Shown in pieces: positions 19,901-27,811 of a DNA stretch of 64,000 bases. The translations under genes were made by a program, and so were the position numbers. Below the pieces are notes generated by a model, which saw only the letters and a list, made by a program, of their open reading frames with translations, made no database searches and had not been told where the DNA came from. This stretch comes from Gordonia tangerina (GTDB lineage Bacteria > Actinomycetota > Actinomycetes > Mycobacteriales > Mycobacteriaceae), in the NCBI RefSeq assembly GCF_021556435.1, contig NZ_JAKGCU010000017.1:1-64000 (forward strand). Direction: 5' to 3'. Numbering within the stretch: position 1 is the first letter of the stretch; the number at the start of each line of letters is the position of its first letter.

Positions 19901-21618
19901 GACGTCTGCGCTTCCCGCAGAGTGGCCAGCCAGGTGTGCACCAGCGGGACGACGCTGGCCCCTTCCCCACTGGCGGCGGCGACTCGCTTCATCGACCCCG
20001 AACGGATGTCGCCGGCCGCGAACAGGCCGGGTTCGCTGGTGGTCAGTTCGGCAGGCGGAACGTCGCCAGGCCACCGCTGCCGGGGTACGTCGCGGCCGGT
20101 CAACACGAACCCGTCATCGTCACGTTCCACCACCTCGGGCAGCCAGTCGCAATGTGGGGAGGCACCCAGCAGCAGGAACAGTCCGCCGGCCGCGCATCGT
20201 TGCTCGCGTCCGGTGCGATTGTCGCGCAACATCACCCACTCCAGCCTGCCGGAACCACCACCGTCGACGACCTCGCTTGACCCGCGCACGGTGATGCGTG
20301 GATTGAATGCGATCTCCCTGACGAGGTAGTCCGACATCGTCGAACTCAGATCCGGGCGCCGCACCACGATTGTGACCGAGCGCGCATGGCGCGCCAGGTG
20401 GATGGCTGCCTGACCGGCGGAGTTGCCGCCGCCGACCACGAAGACATCCTGCCCGTCCATCTCGCGTGCGGCGCTCATCGCGGCGCCGTAATGCACGCCG
20501 ACACCGACGAGTTCCTCCAACGCGGCCACGCCGAGGCGTCGATAGGCGACGCCCGTGCTGATGAGGACCGACCGAGCGCATACCTCGCCGCCGTCGGTCA
20601 CGAGACGATAGGGCGCCAGCGCCTCCTCGATCAGCAGACGCTGCACCGGCCACCCGGTCAGGAACCGCGCGCCGAAACGCAGCGCCTGCGTCCGTGCCCG
20701 CTGCGCGAGTCGCATCCCGGAGATCCCGCGTGGGAACCCGAGATAGTTGCGGATCATCGAGCTGGTACCTGCCTGCCCGCCCACCGCCTCCGACTCGATG
20801 ACGACCGTCCGCAACCCCTCGGAGGCGGCGTACACGGCGGCTGCGAGACCGGCCGGTCCGGCCCCCACCACGGCGAGGTCGACAACGGTGTCAACCGAGA
20901 TGTCGGAGGGTCGGCCGTAGAGCAGCACCGCGACGTCACGGACCGACGTCGGCGCGATGACCGAGGTGGTGTCACCGCGCAGTGAATGGACCAGGGTGTC
21001 GGGAACTGGTGTGCGCGAATCGGTCCGGCTGAACAAGTCGATGGTGGCGCGGCCCTCCGGACTTTCCGGCATGTGCGTGCGGTACGGCATCCCCATCCGG
21101 TCGAGGAAGTCTCGGATGGACATGGTGAGCGCCGTGAGTTCGGTGCTGACGATCCGGATGACCTCCACTTCCGGTGCGGCGACCGTTGCTCCCCAGTCGG
21201 AGAGCAGTTCGGTGATGGCGTAGTGGAATTCTTCGTCGCGCGGGCCGCGCGGGATCAACAGAAATGTGTCGAACTTGCCCTTCTGCAGCGCGGGCCGCAG
21301 AGTCTCGGATCGCTCCATGAACACCGACCAGTGGATGCCTACCACTCGTCGTGCGGTCGGCACGATACTCCGGAAGGTCGCGAGTGCCTCGAGCAGGTTC
21401 ATGTCGGGCAATTCAGACTCGACCACGATCATCGCGATGGGCCGCCCGTCGCTACGCAGCCTGCTCAGCTGTGTGATCGCCTCGATTGCCGATGCCGCAC
21501 AGGTGATGTCGTAGTCACGACGGTAGCGATCGAATTCGCCCATGAGGGTCGCGGCATGGCCGGAGGCCACCACGACGATCGATGGCGCACGTGAGTTGTC
21601 CGCAGCTGGCGTGGTCAC
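19897..21618 (-). CDS. Receiver-thioredoxin-thioredoxin reductase fusion lacking catalytic residues
   Basis: The 573-residue protein has three parts. Residues 1 to about 145 resemble a CheY receiver, but the phospho-acceptor Asp position is Glu67 (VVESELPDM). Residues about 150-240 resemble a thioredoxin/glutaredoxin fold without a CxxC. Residues 245-573 are a thioredoxin-reductase-like flavoprotein with the FAD motif GAGPAG at 252-257 and the NADPH motif GGGNSAG at 396-402. Where active thioredoxin reductases have CATC, this one has GAAM at 378-381. It probably binds FAD and NADPH without reducing thioredoxin and may act as a redox sensor or alternative reductase. The GTG start follows a GGGAG. 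Confidence 0.82.
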   Translation of the reverse strand: MTTPAADNSRAPSIVVVASGHAATLMGEFDRYRRDYDITCAASAIEAITQLSRLRSDGRPIAMIVVESELPDMNLLEALATFRSIVPTARRVVGIHWSVFMERSETLRPALQKGKFDTFLLIPRGPRDEEFHYAITELLSDWGATVAAPEVEVIRIVSTELTALTMSIRDFLDRMGMPYRTHMPESPEGRATIDLFSRTDSRTPVPDTLVHSLRGDTTSVIAPTSVRDVAVLLYGRPSDISVDTVVDLAVVGAGPAGLAAAVYAASEGLRTVVIESEAVGGQAGTSSMIRNYLGFPRGISGMRLAQRARTQALRFGARFLTGWPVQRLLIEEALAPYRLVTDGGEVCARSVLISTGVAYRRLGVAALEELVGVGVHYGAAMSAAREMDGQDVFVVGGGNSAGQAAIHLARHARSVTIVVRRPDLSSTMSDYLVREIAFNPRITVRGSSEVVDGGGSGRLEWVMLRDNRTGREQRCAAGGLFLLLGASPHCDWLPEVVERDDDGFVLTGRDVPRQRWPGDVPPAELTTSEPGLFAAGDIRSGSMKRVAAASGEGASVVPLVHTWLATLREAQTS

Positions 21619-21645
21619 CGAACCAGTCTCCCACCGACGGGGCGG

Positions 21646-22305
21646 TCAGGTCGGGCCGATCACCACGGTGCGGGTGGCCAGTGCGCGATCGCGGACGGTG
21701 AACAACCGCGTGCCGGGTTTCTGACCGATCCGGATCTCACTGATCGCCATGCCCACCGAGGTCAACCGGTCGTGGGTCACCGCGATATCGGGGGCAGACC
21801 ACGCGAGGCCCCACAATCGGCACGTGGGCCCATGGGCCGGATCGGCTCCGACCACGACCTCGACGACGAGATCGGCGGCGCGAAAGAACAGTTGGCGAGT
21901 ATCGCCGCCGATGTGGCGATCCAGGCGGAAGTCGAGGTCCAGGGTAGCGCCGAAAAGCGCGAGCGCATGATCACGAGTCGGTGCTGTGAAGACGAGATGA
22001 TCGAGCCTGGGGATGTCGGCATCCGGCCACAGCGGTAGGTCGATCCGATCGGTCACGCCGACGGGTTCGTCAGGGTCCAGGCCTCGGCGCTTGGTCAGCC
22101 GCTGCGCGTCGGCGAGATTGTCGACGCCGAAGCTCACCCGGTGTCCTGCTGCCCCATCTCCGTGAAACCGCAGCAATGCGTTACCGAACCCGAACGCCCC
22201 GTTCGTGGACCCACGACCCAACAGGGACGTGTACACGGCGTGGGTCGCAGCGACGTCCGGTGACATCAGGTCGACGTCGACGCCGGTCGGCGGTGCTCCG
22301 TTCAC
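21646..22305 (-). CDS. Two-domain VOC protein
   Basis: The 219-residue protein has two VOC repeats. The first runs from VDVDLMSPDVAATHAVYTSLLG to about residue 85. The second starts at RLDHLVFTAPTRDHALALFGATLDLDFRLD and ends at GTRLFTVRDRALATRTVVIG. Metal ligands typical of glyoxalase I (His, Glu) are only partly present, since HLVF supplies one His, so the activity is uncertain. It starts with a GTG that overlaps the stop of the upstream zinc-ribbon gene (GTGA), so the two are coupled and presumably serve a common function. Confidence 0.78.
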   Translation of the reverse strand: MNGAPPTGVDVDLMSPDVAATHAVYTSLLGRGSTNGAFGFGNALLRFHGDGAAGHRVSFGVDNLADAQRLTKRRGLDPDEPVGVTDRIDLPLWPDADIPRLDHLVFTAPTRDHALALFGATLDLDFRLDRHIGGDTRQLFFRAADLVVEVVVGADPAHGPTCRLWGLAWSAPDIAVTHDRLTSVGMAISEIRIGQKPGTRLFTVRDRALATRTVVIGPT

Positions 22306-22709
22306 GGCCGCAGCTTACTGGTGATGTGCCATGCGCCGCAGACACATCGGTAGCACCGCAGCGTCGGCCCGGAGCCGGTGTGGCGGCGGACGGCAACGAT
22401 GCTCTCGCGGGCGAGTACGTCGGAGGCAAAGGCCACCTTGTCCGGGGTGGGGCACGATCGCGGTGGGGCCGCTTTCGAGACCCCGGCGCGCCGACGCTTG
22501 CGAGCCGGAGTCGCGGCGGTTCGAGCTTCGATGGCGCGATAGAAGTTCTCGAGTTCGGCGTCGGTGAACGACGAGGACTCGGGCTGCCGGCCGTTGATGT
22601 CCTGCGATTTCGACGGTTCGGGTCGCACTGGACGACCCGAACGGCGCTCGTCGGTGCGCTGCTCGATCTCACGATAGAACGCCTCGAGATCGTCGTCGGA
22701 GAACGGCAC
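22302..22709 (-). CDS. Repeat-bearing small protein with C-terminal zinc ribbon
   Basis: This is an unrecognised 135-residue protein. Two copies of the motif F[ST]D-x-x-LExFYRxIExRT lie at about residues 3-19 and 47-64, separated by a polar linker. A basic stretch PARKRRR follows, and the last 20 residues carry CYRCVCGAWHITS, which gives three cysteines and a His as possible zinc ligands. The repeats are predicted amphipathic helices that could bind a partner twice. The GTG start is 6 bases after a TAAACT hexamer, so the mRNA is probably leaderless. The VOC gene downstream overlaps by 4 bases. The function is unknown; nucleic-acid or protein binding is possible. Confidence 0.75.
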   Translation of the reverse strand: MPFSDDDLEAFYREIEQRTDERRSGRPVRPEPSKSQDINGRQPESSSFTDAELENFYRAIEARTAATPARKRRRAGVSKAAPPRSCPTPDKVAFASDVLARESIVAVRRHTGSGPTLRCYRCVCGAWHITSKLRP

Positions 22710-22715
22710 CCCACG

Positions 22716-22721
22716 AGTTTA
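22716..22721 (-). promoter_or_regulatory. -10 element TAAACT, leaderless
   Basis: On the minus strand TAAACT is followed by CGTGGG and then the GTG at 22709. The six-base gap implies transcription starting at the start codon of the zinc-ribbon gene. Confidence 0.6.
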
Positions 22722-22806
22722 GTGCACCGCGCGCGCAGAGCACCGTGTCAACTGATCACCGCCGCCCGGCCCGTGGCTGCCGGTCGAGGCGATCCCGCAT
22801 GTTGGC

Positions 22807-23772
22807 TCAGCCGGCGGCTTTCGCCACCTTGTAGGCCGCTCCGGCACCTTCCCGCTGCTTCATCTTCACGATCGCGTCGTGGTGACGTCGCGCGTGGTAG
22901 GCCAGCGGGAAGTAGGTCAACCGCTCGGGCAGTACGCGATAGGCGGCGCGAATCGCCGCGTGGAGGCGCTCGAGTTCGCGCTGTTCGCCGTCGGTCCAGG
23001 TGACACCGAGGATCTCTCGGATGCGTGCGTCCATCACGCCGATGGTGGTCAGATAGTTCAACTTCTGGGCGGGCACCGAGGCATAGCGTGCGATGGTGTT
23101 GGCGAACCGGACCAACGGTGCGGGGACTGTGCCGTCGAGCCGCGGCGCCGTCTGCATCTGGCGGACCAGTTCCACCGCCGTCGGGTGGGCGACCAACACG
23201 TTGTCGATCATGTTGTCGAAGTAGGGGGTGAACTCCTCGATCGTCTGCGGGAACCCCTTCATGGGCACCTGCACGATCTTCGCGATCCGGACGTTGTCGC
23301 GGTACACCTCCTCCTCTTCGACCGGGGTGAACTCGCGACCGAGGACAAGCGGTGCTGCCGTCACCGACGTCGGAAAGGCAGTGGCGATGACCCACTGATA
23401 GGCCTCGGGGTTGAGCGCGCTGATGTGCTTGCCCTCCGCGTTGCGCATCTGTAGCGGCTGATGCATGCGCCGCAGCCGTTTGCCCTCCTCGATGGCCTCC
23501 TGCCCGCCATACACCCAACGCATGACCGAGTCGATCGACCGGATGGCCCTACCCATCGGGTCCGTGCGGTACACCGAGTACTTGCCGACGACGTCGCCGA
23601 TGACCGGATGCATCACCTGCATCACGAACGCCGCACCGTTGACCGGCAGGAACGTGTAGCGGCCAACGAGTTCGGCGGTCAGTGAATCGGGAGAAATGAG
23701 TTCGATCTCGTCATCGCCGTGCGATATCACCGGTTCGTCGGCCAGCATCGGGGACGGTTGGGTGATTGTCAT
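22807..23772 (-). CDS. MpaB/DUF2236-family oxygenase
   Basis: The 321-residue protein belongs to the MpaB/latex-clearing-protein family (DUF2236), whose members are haem or radical oxygenases that cleave long isoprenoids or related lipids. Visible family features are the FLPVNGAAFVMQVMHPVIGDVVGKYS stretch with a conserved His, RTDPMGRAIRSIDSVMRWVYGG, and a PEAYQWVIATAF segment. No signal peptide is seen. The ATG at 23772 has an excellent GGAGG site; the upstream start at 23817 is not needed. The gene stands alone. The substrate cannot be read from the sequence. Confidence 0.83.
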   Translation of the reverse strand: MTITQPSPMLADEPVISHGDDEIELISPDSLTAELVGRYTFLPVNGAAFVMQVMHPVIGDVVGKYSVYRTDPMGRAIRSIDSVMRWVYGGQEAIEEGKRLRRMHQPLQMRNAEGKHISALNPEAYQWVIATAFPTSVTAAPLVLGREFTPVEEEEVYRDNVRIAKIVQVPMKGFPQTIEEFTPYFDNMIDNVLVAHPTAVELVRQMQTAPRLDGTVPAPLVRFANTIARYASVPAQKLNYLTTIGVMDARIREILGVTWTDGEQRELERLHAAIRAAYRVLPERLTYFPLAYHARRHHDAIVKMKQREGAGAAYKVAKAAG

Positions 23773-23902
23773 ATCGGACCTCCACGCGTTCTGACTCGTC
23801 TCAACGAGCGACCTCATTCTGAGGACTTATGTAGTCAGATTAACGTGTGAGCTCGCCCACGTCGACACCTTTGCGAAAAAGGTTGCGCGTTACTCGGTCA
23901 AG

Positions 23903-24157
23903 TCAGCGGGCCATCCAGCGCCGTCGTCGGATGACACCGCGCATCCGACGCAGCTCTCCGGAGGTCAACGTCGCGGGCGGATCGTCGGCGACGATGCGGT
24001 CGACCTCATCGAAGAACTCCCTATCGGTGAGTCCGAACTGTTCGGCGATGGCGCTCGACGAGCCACCGCCGAGTTGATACCAGTGCTTCTCGAAGTCGAT
24101 CATTTTCTGCTGCTTGTCGTGCGGTGTGTCGAGCCGCTGCTTGTCGCGCACTGTCAC
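23903..24157 (-). CDS. DUF3263-like small protein
   Basis: From a GTG at 24157, chosen because an AGGGGC site precedes it, the protein has 84 residues; the reading can be extended in frame to 24277. It contains MIDFEKHWYQLGGGSSSAIAEQFGLTDREFFDEVDRIV, which matches the actinobacterial DUF3263 pattern (an aromatic-rich helix followed by a helix-turn-helix-like segment), and ends in a very basic MRGVIRRRRWMAR tail. Such proteins are uncharacterised. The basic tail and HTH-like helices hint at DNA binding. The 230 bases upstream to the cyclase gene hold no other recognised feature. Confidence 0.72.
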   Translation of the reverse strand: MTVRDKQRLDTPHDKQQKMIDFEKHWYQLGGGSSSAIAEQFGLTDREFFDEVDRIVADDPPATLTSGELRRMRGVIRRRRWMAR

Positions 24158-24387
24158 TCTGCCCCTGAGATGTCGCCGAGAATCGTCGGATGGAACCGGC
24201 ACCCGCGCTGACTGTTCAACACCGGCCGTTCGACGCCTGTCGCCCATATTGTGCCCTCGGATGATGGCGTGTGTCACTGCCTGGAATCAACGGGACGTGA
24301 ATGTCGCGTGGCGTGTCGCCGCAGGGTCGGACATTTCCCCCGAAACGTCCAAAAGTCCGCGCGCACCGGATATTTCGTTCGCTCCAC

Positions 24388-25293
24388 TCACTGCTCGTAG
24401 CGAGGGACCACCGCGTAAACGACGAGATCCGATGGAACGCCCTTGGCTTTGAACCGCCGCTTGCGACGGTGGTAGCGCTCGGCGTCCGCGTTGTTCAGGG
24501 TCGCATCACTGGCGAACAGTTCGCCGGGTCCCGCGGCATCGGCCACCCGGGCCGCGATGTTGACATCGACGCCGATGAAATCGTCCCCCACCGCGCGCGG
24601 GGTTCCGGTGTGCAGCCCGGCGCGCAGTTGTGGCCGGTAGCTGTCGATGGTCAGCGCGCTCACTGCGCAGATGGCCTCGTGGGCTGCTTCGATCGCCTCG
24701 GTGCCGTCCAGGAACACCGCCATCGTCCCATCGCCGAGGTACTTCACCACACTGCCACCCCGCGCGGAGATGACAGATTCGGTCACCGCGTTCACCTCGG
24801 ACAACAGCCGCAACACCTGGTCGTCGCCCGCCCCGAGAGCCCACGTGGAGAAACCGACCAGATCGGTGAACAGGATGGTTGCGGGCACCGGTTCGCGCCC
24901 CCGCCCGCCGCGTCGGGCGAGCATCGTCTGCCACATCTGCAGCGCACCCAGGCCCAGTTCGCGAATGACGCTGGGCTGCTCGGGACGAGCCTCGTTGATC
25001 AATCGGGCCAGGCGATCGGAGGTCCGGCCCCCCACCTGCGGTGGCGAGCCGGGCAGCAGACCGCGTGCCGCACGCGCCGCCCGAACCGCTCGGGCGTTGG
25101 CATCCGAACGAGCCAGTGCGTCGGCGGCACGGCGTGCAGGCCCAAGGTTGCCCGAATGCCGCGCCGAGGAGGTGGGCGTGACCGCGTCGGTGGGGTCGGC
25201 AGCATCGCCGTGCTCGTCGCCGGCATCGTCGGTCCGCGTCACGTGGGCCAGTGTATTCCGCCGGCCGGAGGGCTCCGCCCGGATGTGGGTCAC
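24388..25293 (-). CDS. Class III adenylate/guanylate cyclase
   Basis: The 301-residue protein has a C-terminal class III cyclase domain. The metal-binding Asp lies in ILFTDLVGFST, the purine-specifying Lys and second metal Asp in SVVKYLGDGTMAVF, and the transition-state Asn and Arg in GVDVNIAARVADAA, so it should be catalytically competent. The Lys favours ATP, hence cAMP. The N-terminal 120 residues have no membrane segment but include a likely coiled helical region (AADALARSDANARAVRAARAARG). The GTG at 25293 lies 6 bases after the stop of the DUF475 gene; a start at 25242 is also possible. Co-transcription with the membrane protein is likely, so cyclase activity may respond to its state. 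Confidence 0.85.
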   Translation of the reverse strand: MTHIRAEPSGRRNTLAHVTRTDDAGDEHGDAADPTDAVTPTSSARHSGNLGPARRAADALARSDANARAVRAARAARGLLPGSPPQVGGRTSDRLARLINEARPEQPSVIRELGLGALQMWQTMLARRGGRGREPVPATILFTDLVGFSTWALGAGDDQVLRLLSEVNAVTESVISARGGSVVKYLGDGTMAVFLDGTEAIEAAHEAICAVSALTIDSYRPQLRAGLHTGTPRAVGDDFIGVDVNIAARVADAAGPGELFASDATLNNADAERYHRRKRRFKAKGVPSDLVVYAVVPRYEQ

Positions 25294-25299
25294 GGGCGG

Positions 25300-26466
25300 T
25301 CAGTGGGTGCCGGCAGCCTCGTGATCGGAGCGGCGGCGGCCATCACGGCGGTTCGCGCGCACACTGCTCGCCATCGCAGCGCCGATGAACGCCACTCCGA
25401 CCAAGCCCGTCACCACCTCGTTGACCTCGATCTGGATGCTGAGAAGAAGGATGACCGCAAGTGCCCCGATCGCCCAGTGCGCGCCGTGCTCCAGATAGCG
25501 GTACTGGCCCAATGTGCCCTGCCGAACGAGATAGATGGTGATCGAGCGGACGAACATCGCGCCGATGAACCCCAGCCCGAGTGCGATCAGGATGGGGTCC
25601 GGGGTGATGGCGAACGCGCCGATGACTCCGTCGAACGAGAACGACGCATCGAGTACCTCGAGGTAGAGGAACAAGAAGAATCCGGCCTTGCCCACTGCCA
25701 CCGTGGTGGGGTGGGGATCGCGACCCGTACGTGTCGACGTATCGGTATCCATCGCAGACGCGTCGCCCGGCCCGTCGTCGGGCGAACCGCCGAACACACC
25801 GGGTTGGCGACGTTGGAACAACGAGCTGAGGCCATCGACGAGGAGGTAGGTGACCGCTCCCAGTAGACCTGAGATCAGCACGGTGGCCCGTGAGTCGTCA
25901 GGTGACAGATACTCTGCCACCACCACCAGAACCACCATCGCGATCACGACGGCGAGCTGATCGAGACGACCGAGCTGCCCCAGTGGCCGCTCGATCCACG
26001 ACAGCCACGTCAGGTCACGGTTGCTGAGAACGAAATTGAGGAACAGCAGCAGCAGGAACATGCCGCCGAATGCGGCGATCTGCGGGTGGGCCTCCAACAG
26101 AATCGCCTCATAGCTCGGGCTGCCATCAGGGAAATGGTCGGCACCATCGGGCGGCGGATTCATCGCGAGCCGGAACGCCTCGGCCGGGGCGAGGCCCCCG
26201 GTGATCCAGACGATGGCCAGCGGGAACAGCAGACGCATGCCGAACACGGCGATCACTATGCCCACCGTCAAGAACATCCGTTGCCAGAACAGACTCATCC
26301 GTTCCAGCACCGTCGCGTTGATCACGGCGTTGTCGAAGGACAACGACACTTCGAGGATGCCGAGGATGGCGCACAACGCCAGTCCGGTCCAGCCCCGGTA
26401 CAGGAAGGCGGCAGCCAATGCGGCGAGACTGACGAGAACCGACAGCCCGAAGACCCGGACGATCAC
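25300..26466 (-). CDS. DUF475 (TerC-like) integral membrane protein
   Basis: The 388-residue protein has about nine transmembrane segments. It carries the duplicated TerC-type acidic motifs EVSLSFDNAVINA in the first half and EVLDASFSFDGVIGAFA in the second, where acidic residues within helices are thought to handle metal ions. TerC-family proteins work in metal homeostasis, including manganese export or metal loading of exoenzymes, and in tellurite resistance. An acidic loop (DDGPGDASAMDTD) lies between the halves. The GTG start overlaps the stop of the zinc-finger gene (GTGA), so translation is coupled. Metal specificity is not evident. Confidence 0.85.
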   Translation of the reverse strand: MIVRVFGLSVLVSLAALAAAFLYRGWTGLALCAILGILEVSLSFDNAVINATVLERMSLFWQRMFLTVGIVIAVFGMRLLFPLAIVWITGGLAPAEAFRLAMNPPPDGADHFPDGSPSYEAILLEAHPQIAAFGGMFLLLLFLNFVLSNRDLTWLSWIERPLGQLGRLDQLAVVIAMVVLVVVAEYLSPDDSRATVLISGLLGAVTYLLVDGLSSLFQRRQPGVFGGSPDDGPGDASAMDTDTSTRTGRDPHPTTVAVGKAGFFLFLYLEVLDASFSFDGVIGAFAITPDPILIALGLGFIGAMFVRSITIYLVRQGTLGQYRYLEHGAHWAIGALAVILLLSIQIEVNEVVTGLVGVAFIGAAMASSVRANRRDGRRRSDHEAAGTH

Positions 26467-26795
26467 CGCAGGCGCTCGGCTTCGCGGGCCAGGCCGAGCA
26501 GGTCGTCGGTCAGCGATTGCAGCGTCGGGGTGTCGGCGCATTCGGCCACAGCGGTCACCAGGTCCTCGGCGGCGCAGCGTAGCGCGAACATGCGGTCACC
26601 GAATGCGTCCGCCTCGGCCGAGGTGAGGATGACCGCGTCGTCGGGAATAGAAGTGCCCTGTGTGAGCGCTCTTTGTTCGTAGGCACGTTGCCTACACGAA
26701 CGTTTGCAGTACTTGCGGCGACGACCGAGGTCGGAGTCGATCATGCTGCGACCGCACCACGCGCAGGAATAGGGCCGTCGGCGGGGGTCGTCCAC
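26463..26795 (-). CDS. Small zinc-finger protein
   Basis: The 110-residue protein starts with PYSCAWCGRSMIDSDLGRRRKYCKRSCRQRAYEQR, a treble-clef-like finger with CxxC and CxxxC pairs, rich in Arg/Lys and suited to nucleic-acid binding. A helical acidic C-terminal domain of about 55 residues follows. It is conserved in actinobacteria but has no assigned role. It is the first gene of an apparent three-gene unit with the DUF475 protein (4-base overlap) and the cyclase. It is divergent from rbpA, with 176 bases between the two starts. Confidence 0.75.
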   Translation of the reverse strand: MDDPRRRPYSCAWCGRSMIDSDLGRRRKYCKRSCRQRAYEQRALTQGTSIPDDAVILTSAEADAFGDRMFALRCAAEDLVTAVAECADTPTLQSLTDDLLGLAREAERLR

Positions 26796-26865
26796 GGAGT
26801 AGACCGTACCGGGGCCCGTGGGCGGGTGTGGGACGTGGCGTCCCCGCCGATCGGGGCCGAACGCG

Positions 26866-26871
26866 TAGAAT
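26866..26871 (+). promoter_or_regulatory. -10 element TAGAAT for rbpA
   Basis: TAGAAT lies 100 bases before the rbpA ATG and is the best -10 in the intergenic region. Transcription from it would give a leader of about 94 bases. No convincing -35 lies 17 bases upstream. Confidence 0.45.
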
Positions 26872-26971
26872 GGTCGTGTTCAGCGCCGGTTCAGCCCGGA
26901 TCGCCGTGCGTGAATGTCACGCGCGGGGGTCCGGCTGCGCCCGGACCGACGAGATGTTGAGAGGAAAGTCA

Positions 26972-27316
26972 ATGGCAGATCGAGTGCTACGGGGTAGCCG
27001 ACTCGGTGCGGTGAGCTACGAGACCGATCGCGATCACGACCTCGCCCCACGACGCATCGTCCAGTACCGGACCGACAACGGTGAGATCTTCGACGTCCCG
27101 TTCGCCGACGACGCCGAGGTGCCGTCTAAGTGGCCGTGCAAGAACGGCATGGAGGGCACCATCCTGGAAGGTGCCGAGCCCGAGGAGAAGAAGACCAAGC
27201 CGCCGCGCACGCACTGGGACATGTTGCTCGAGCGTCGTTCGGAAGAAGAGCTCGAGGTGCTGCTCAACGAGCGTCTCGAACTGCTCAAGCAGCGGCGCAA
27301 GGGCGTCACGAACTGA
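26972..27316 (+). CDS. rbpA: RNA polymerase-binding protein RbpA
   Basis: The 114-residue protein is an actinobacterial initiation factor that binds the principal sigma factor and stabilises the open promoter complex. It begins MADRVLRGSRLGAVSYE and has the RbpA core domain with KWPCKNG, the acidic linker PEEKKTKPPRTHWDML, and the C-terminal sigma-interacting helices RRSEEELEVLLNERLELLK. The length matches the M. tuberculosis protein (about 111). The ATG follows a GAGAGG site. The gene is followed by a strong hairpin, and the group II intron is inserted right behind it. Confidence 0.96.
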   Translation: MADRVLRGSRLGAVSYETDRDHDLAPRRIVQYRTDNGEIFDVPFADDAEVPSKWPCKNGMEGTILEGAEPEEKKTKPPRTHWDMLLERRSEEELEVLLNERLELLKQRRKGVTN

Positions 27317-27334
27317 TTCGGTACAGACGACGCG

Positions 27335-27373
27335 CGACACAGGGCCGGGTGATGTTCACCCGGCCCTCTGTCG
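27335..27373 (+). terminator. rbpA terminator and intron insertion site
   Basis: CGACACAGGGCCGGGTG (27335-27351) pairs with CACCCGGCCCTCTGTCG (27357-27373) over 17 positions with one mismatch and a 5-base loop. The T-rich stretch expected after the stem is displaced to the far side of the intron (TTCTGTGC from 29275), consistent with insertion at the foot of the hairpin. Confidence 0.85.
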
Positions 27374-27811
27374 TGTACGCCCAGCATGGGCATTCGCTTG
27401 GAGGTGGAAGTCCTCTGGAGGGGAAGGTGGTTTAACTCCTAGTCGATGGCAACTGCGTCACTGCGAGGTGGGGTGGGAAGGAAGCCGGAGACGAAATCCT
27501 GCACCGAGGGACACGAACCGCATATGAGGCATGTCGATCGGGGTAAGCCAGCACGAGATGGTGAAGCCCGTTCCACCGAAACGGTCGGTGTGTAAATGCG
27601 GCGGCGGCAGGAGGACAGTGAATGTTCTTATCTGGGGAGATCTGTCCTGGTGCGTCGACGATTCGTGTCGACGCGGTACTGCTCGGGAGGGTGGTGCTGA
27701 CGGGGCAGAAGTAAGCAGAGGTCGTAGTACCAGCGGGAATCAGGTGAGTGCTGGGAAGGGCTGAACGCTGAGAATTGACGGTTGTGACCAGCATTTCTCG
27801 CGACGACGACG

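Noticed and set aside
27374..27811. Short open frames between rbpA and the reverse transcriptase
   Set aside because: The region is the structured 5' part (domains I-III) of the group II intron RNA, not coding.
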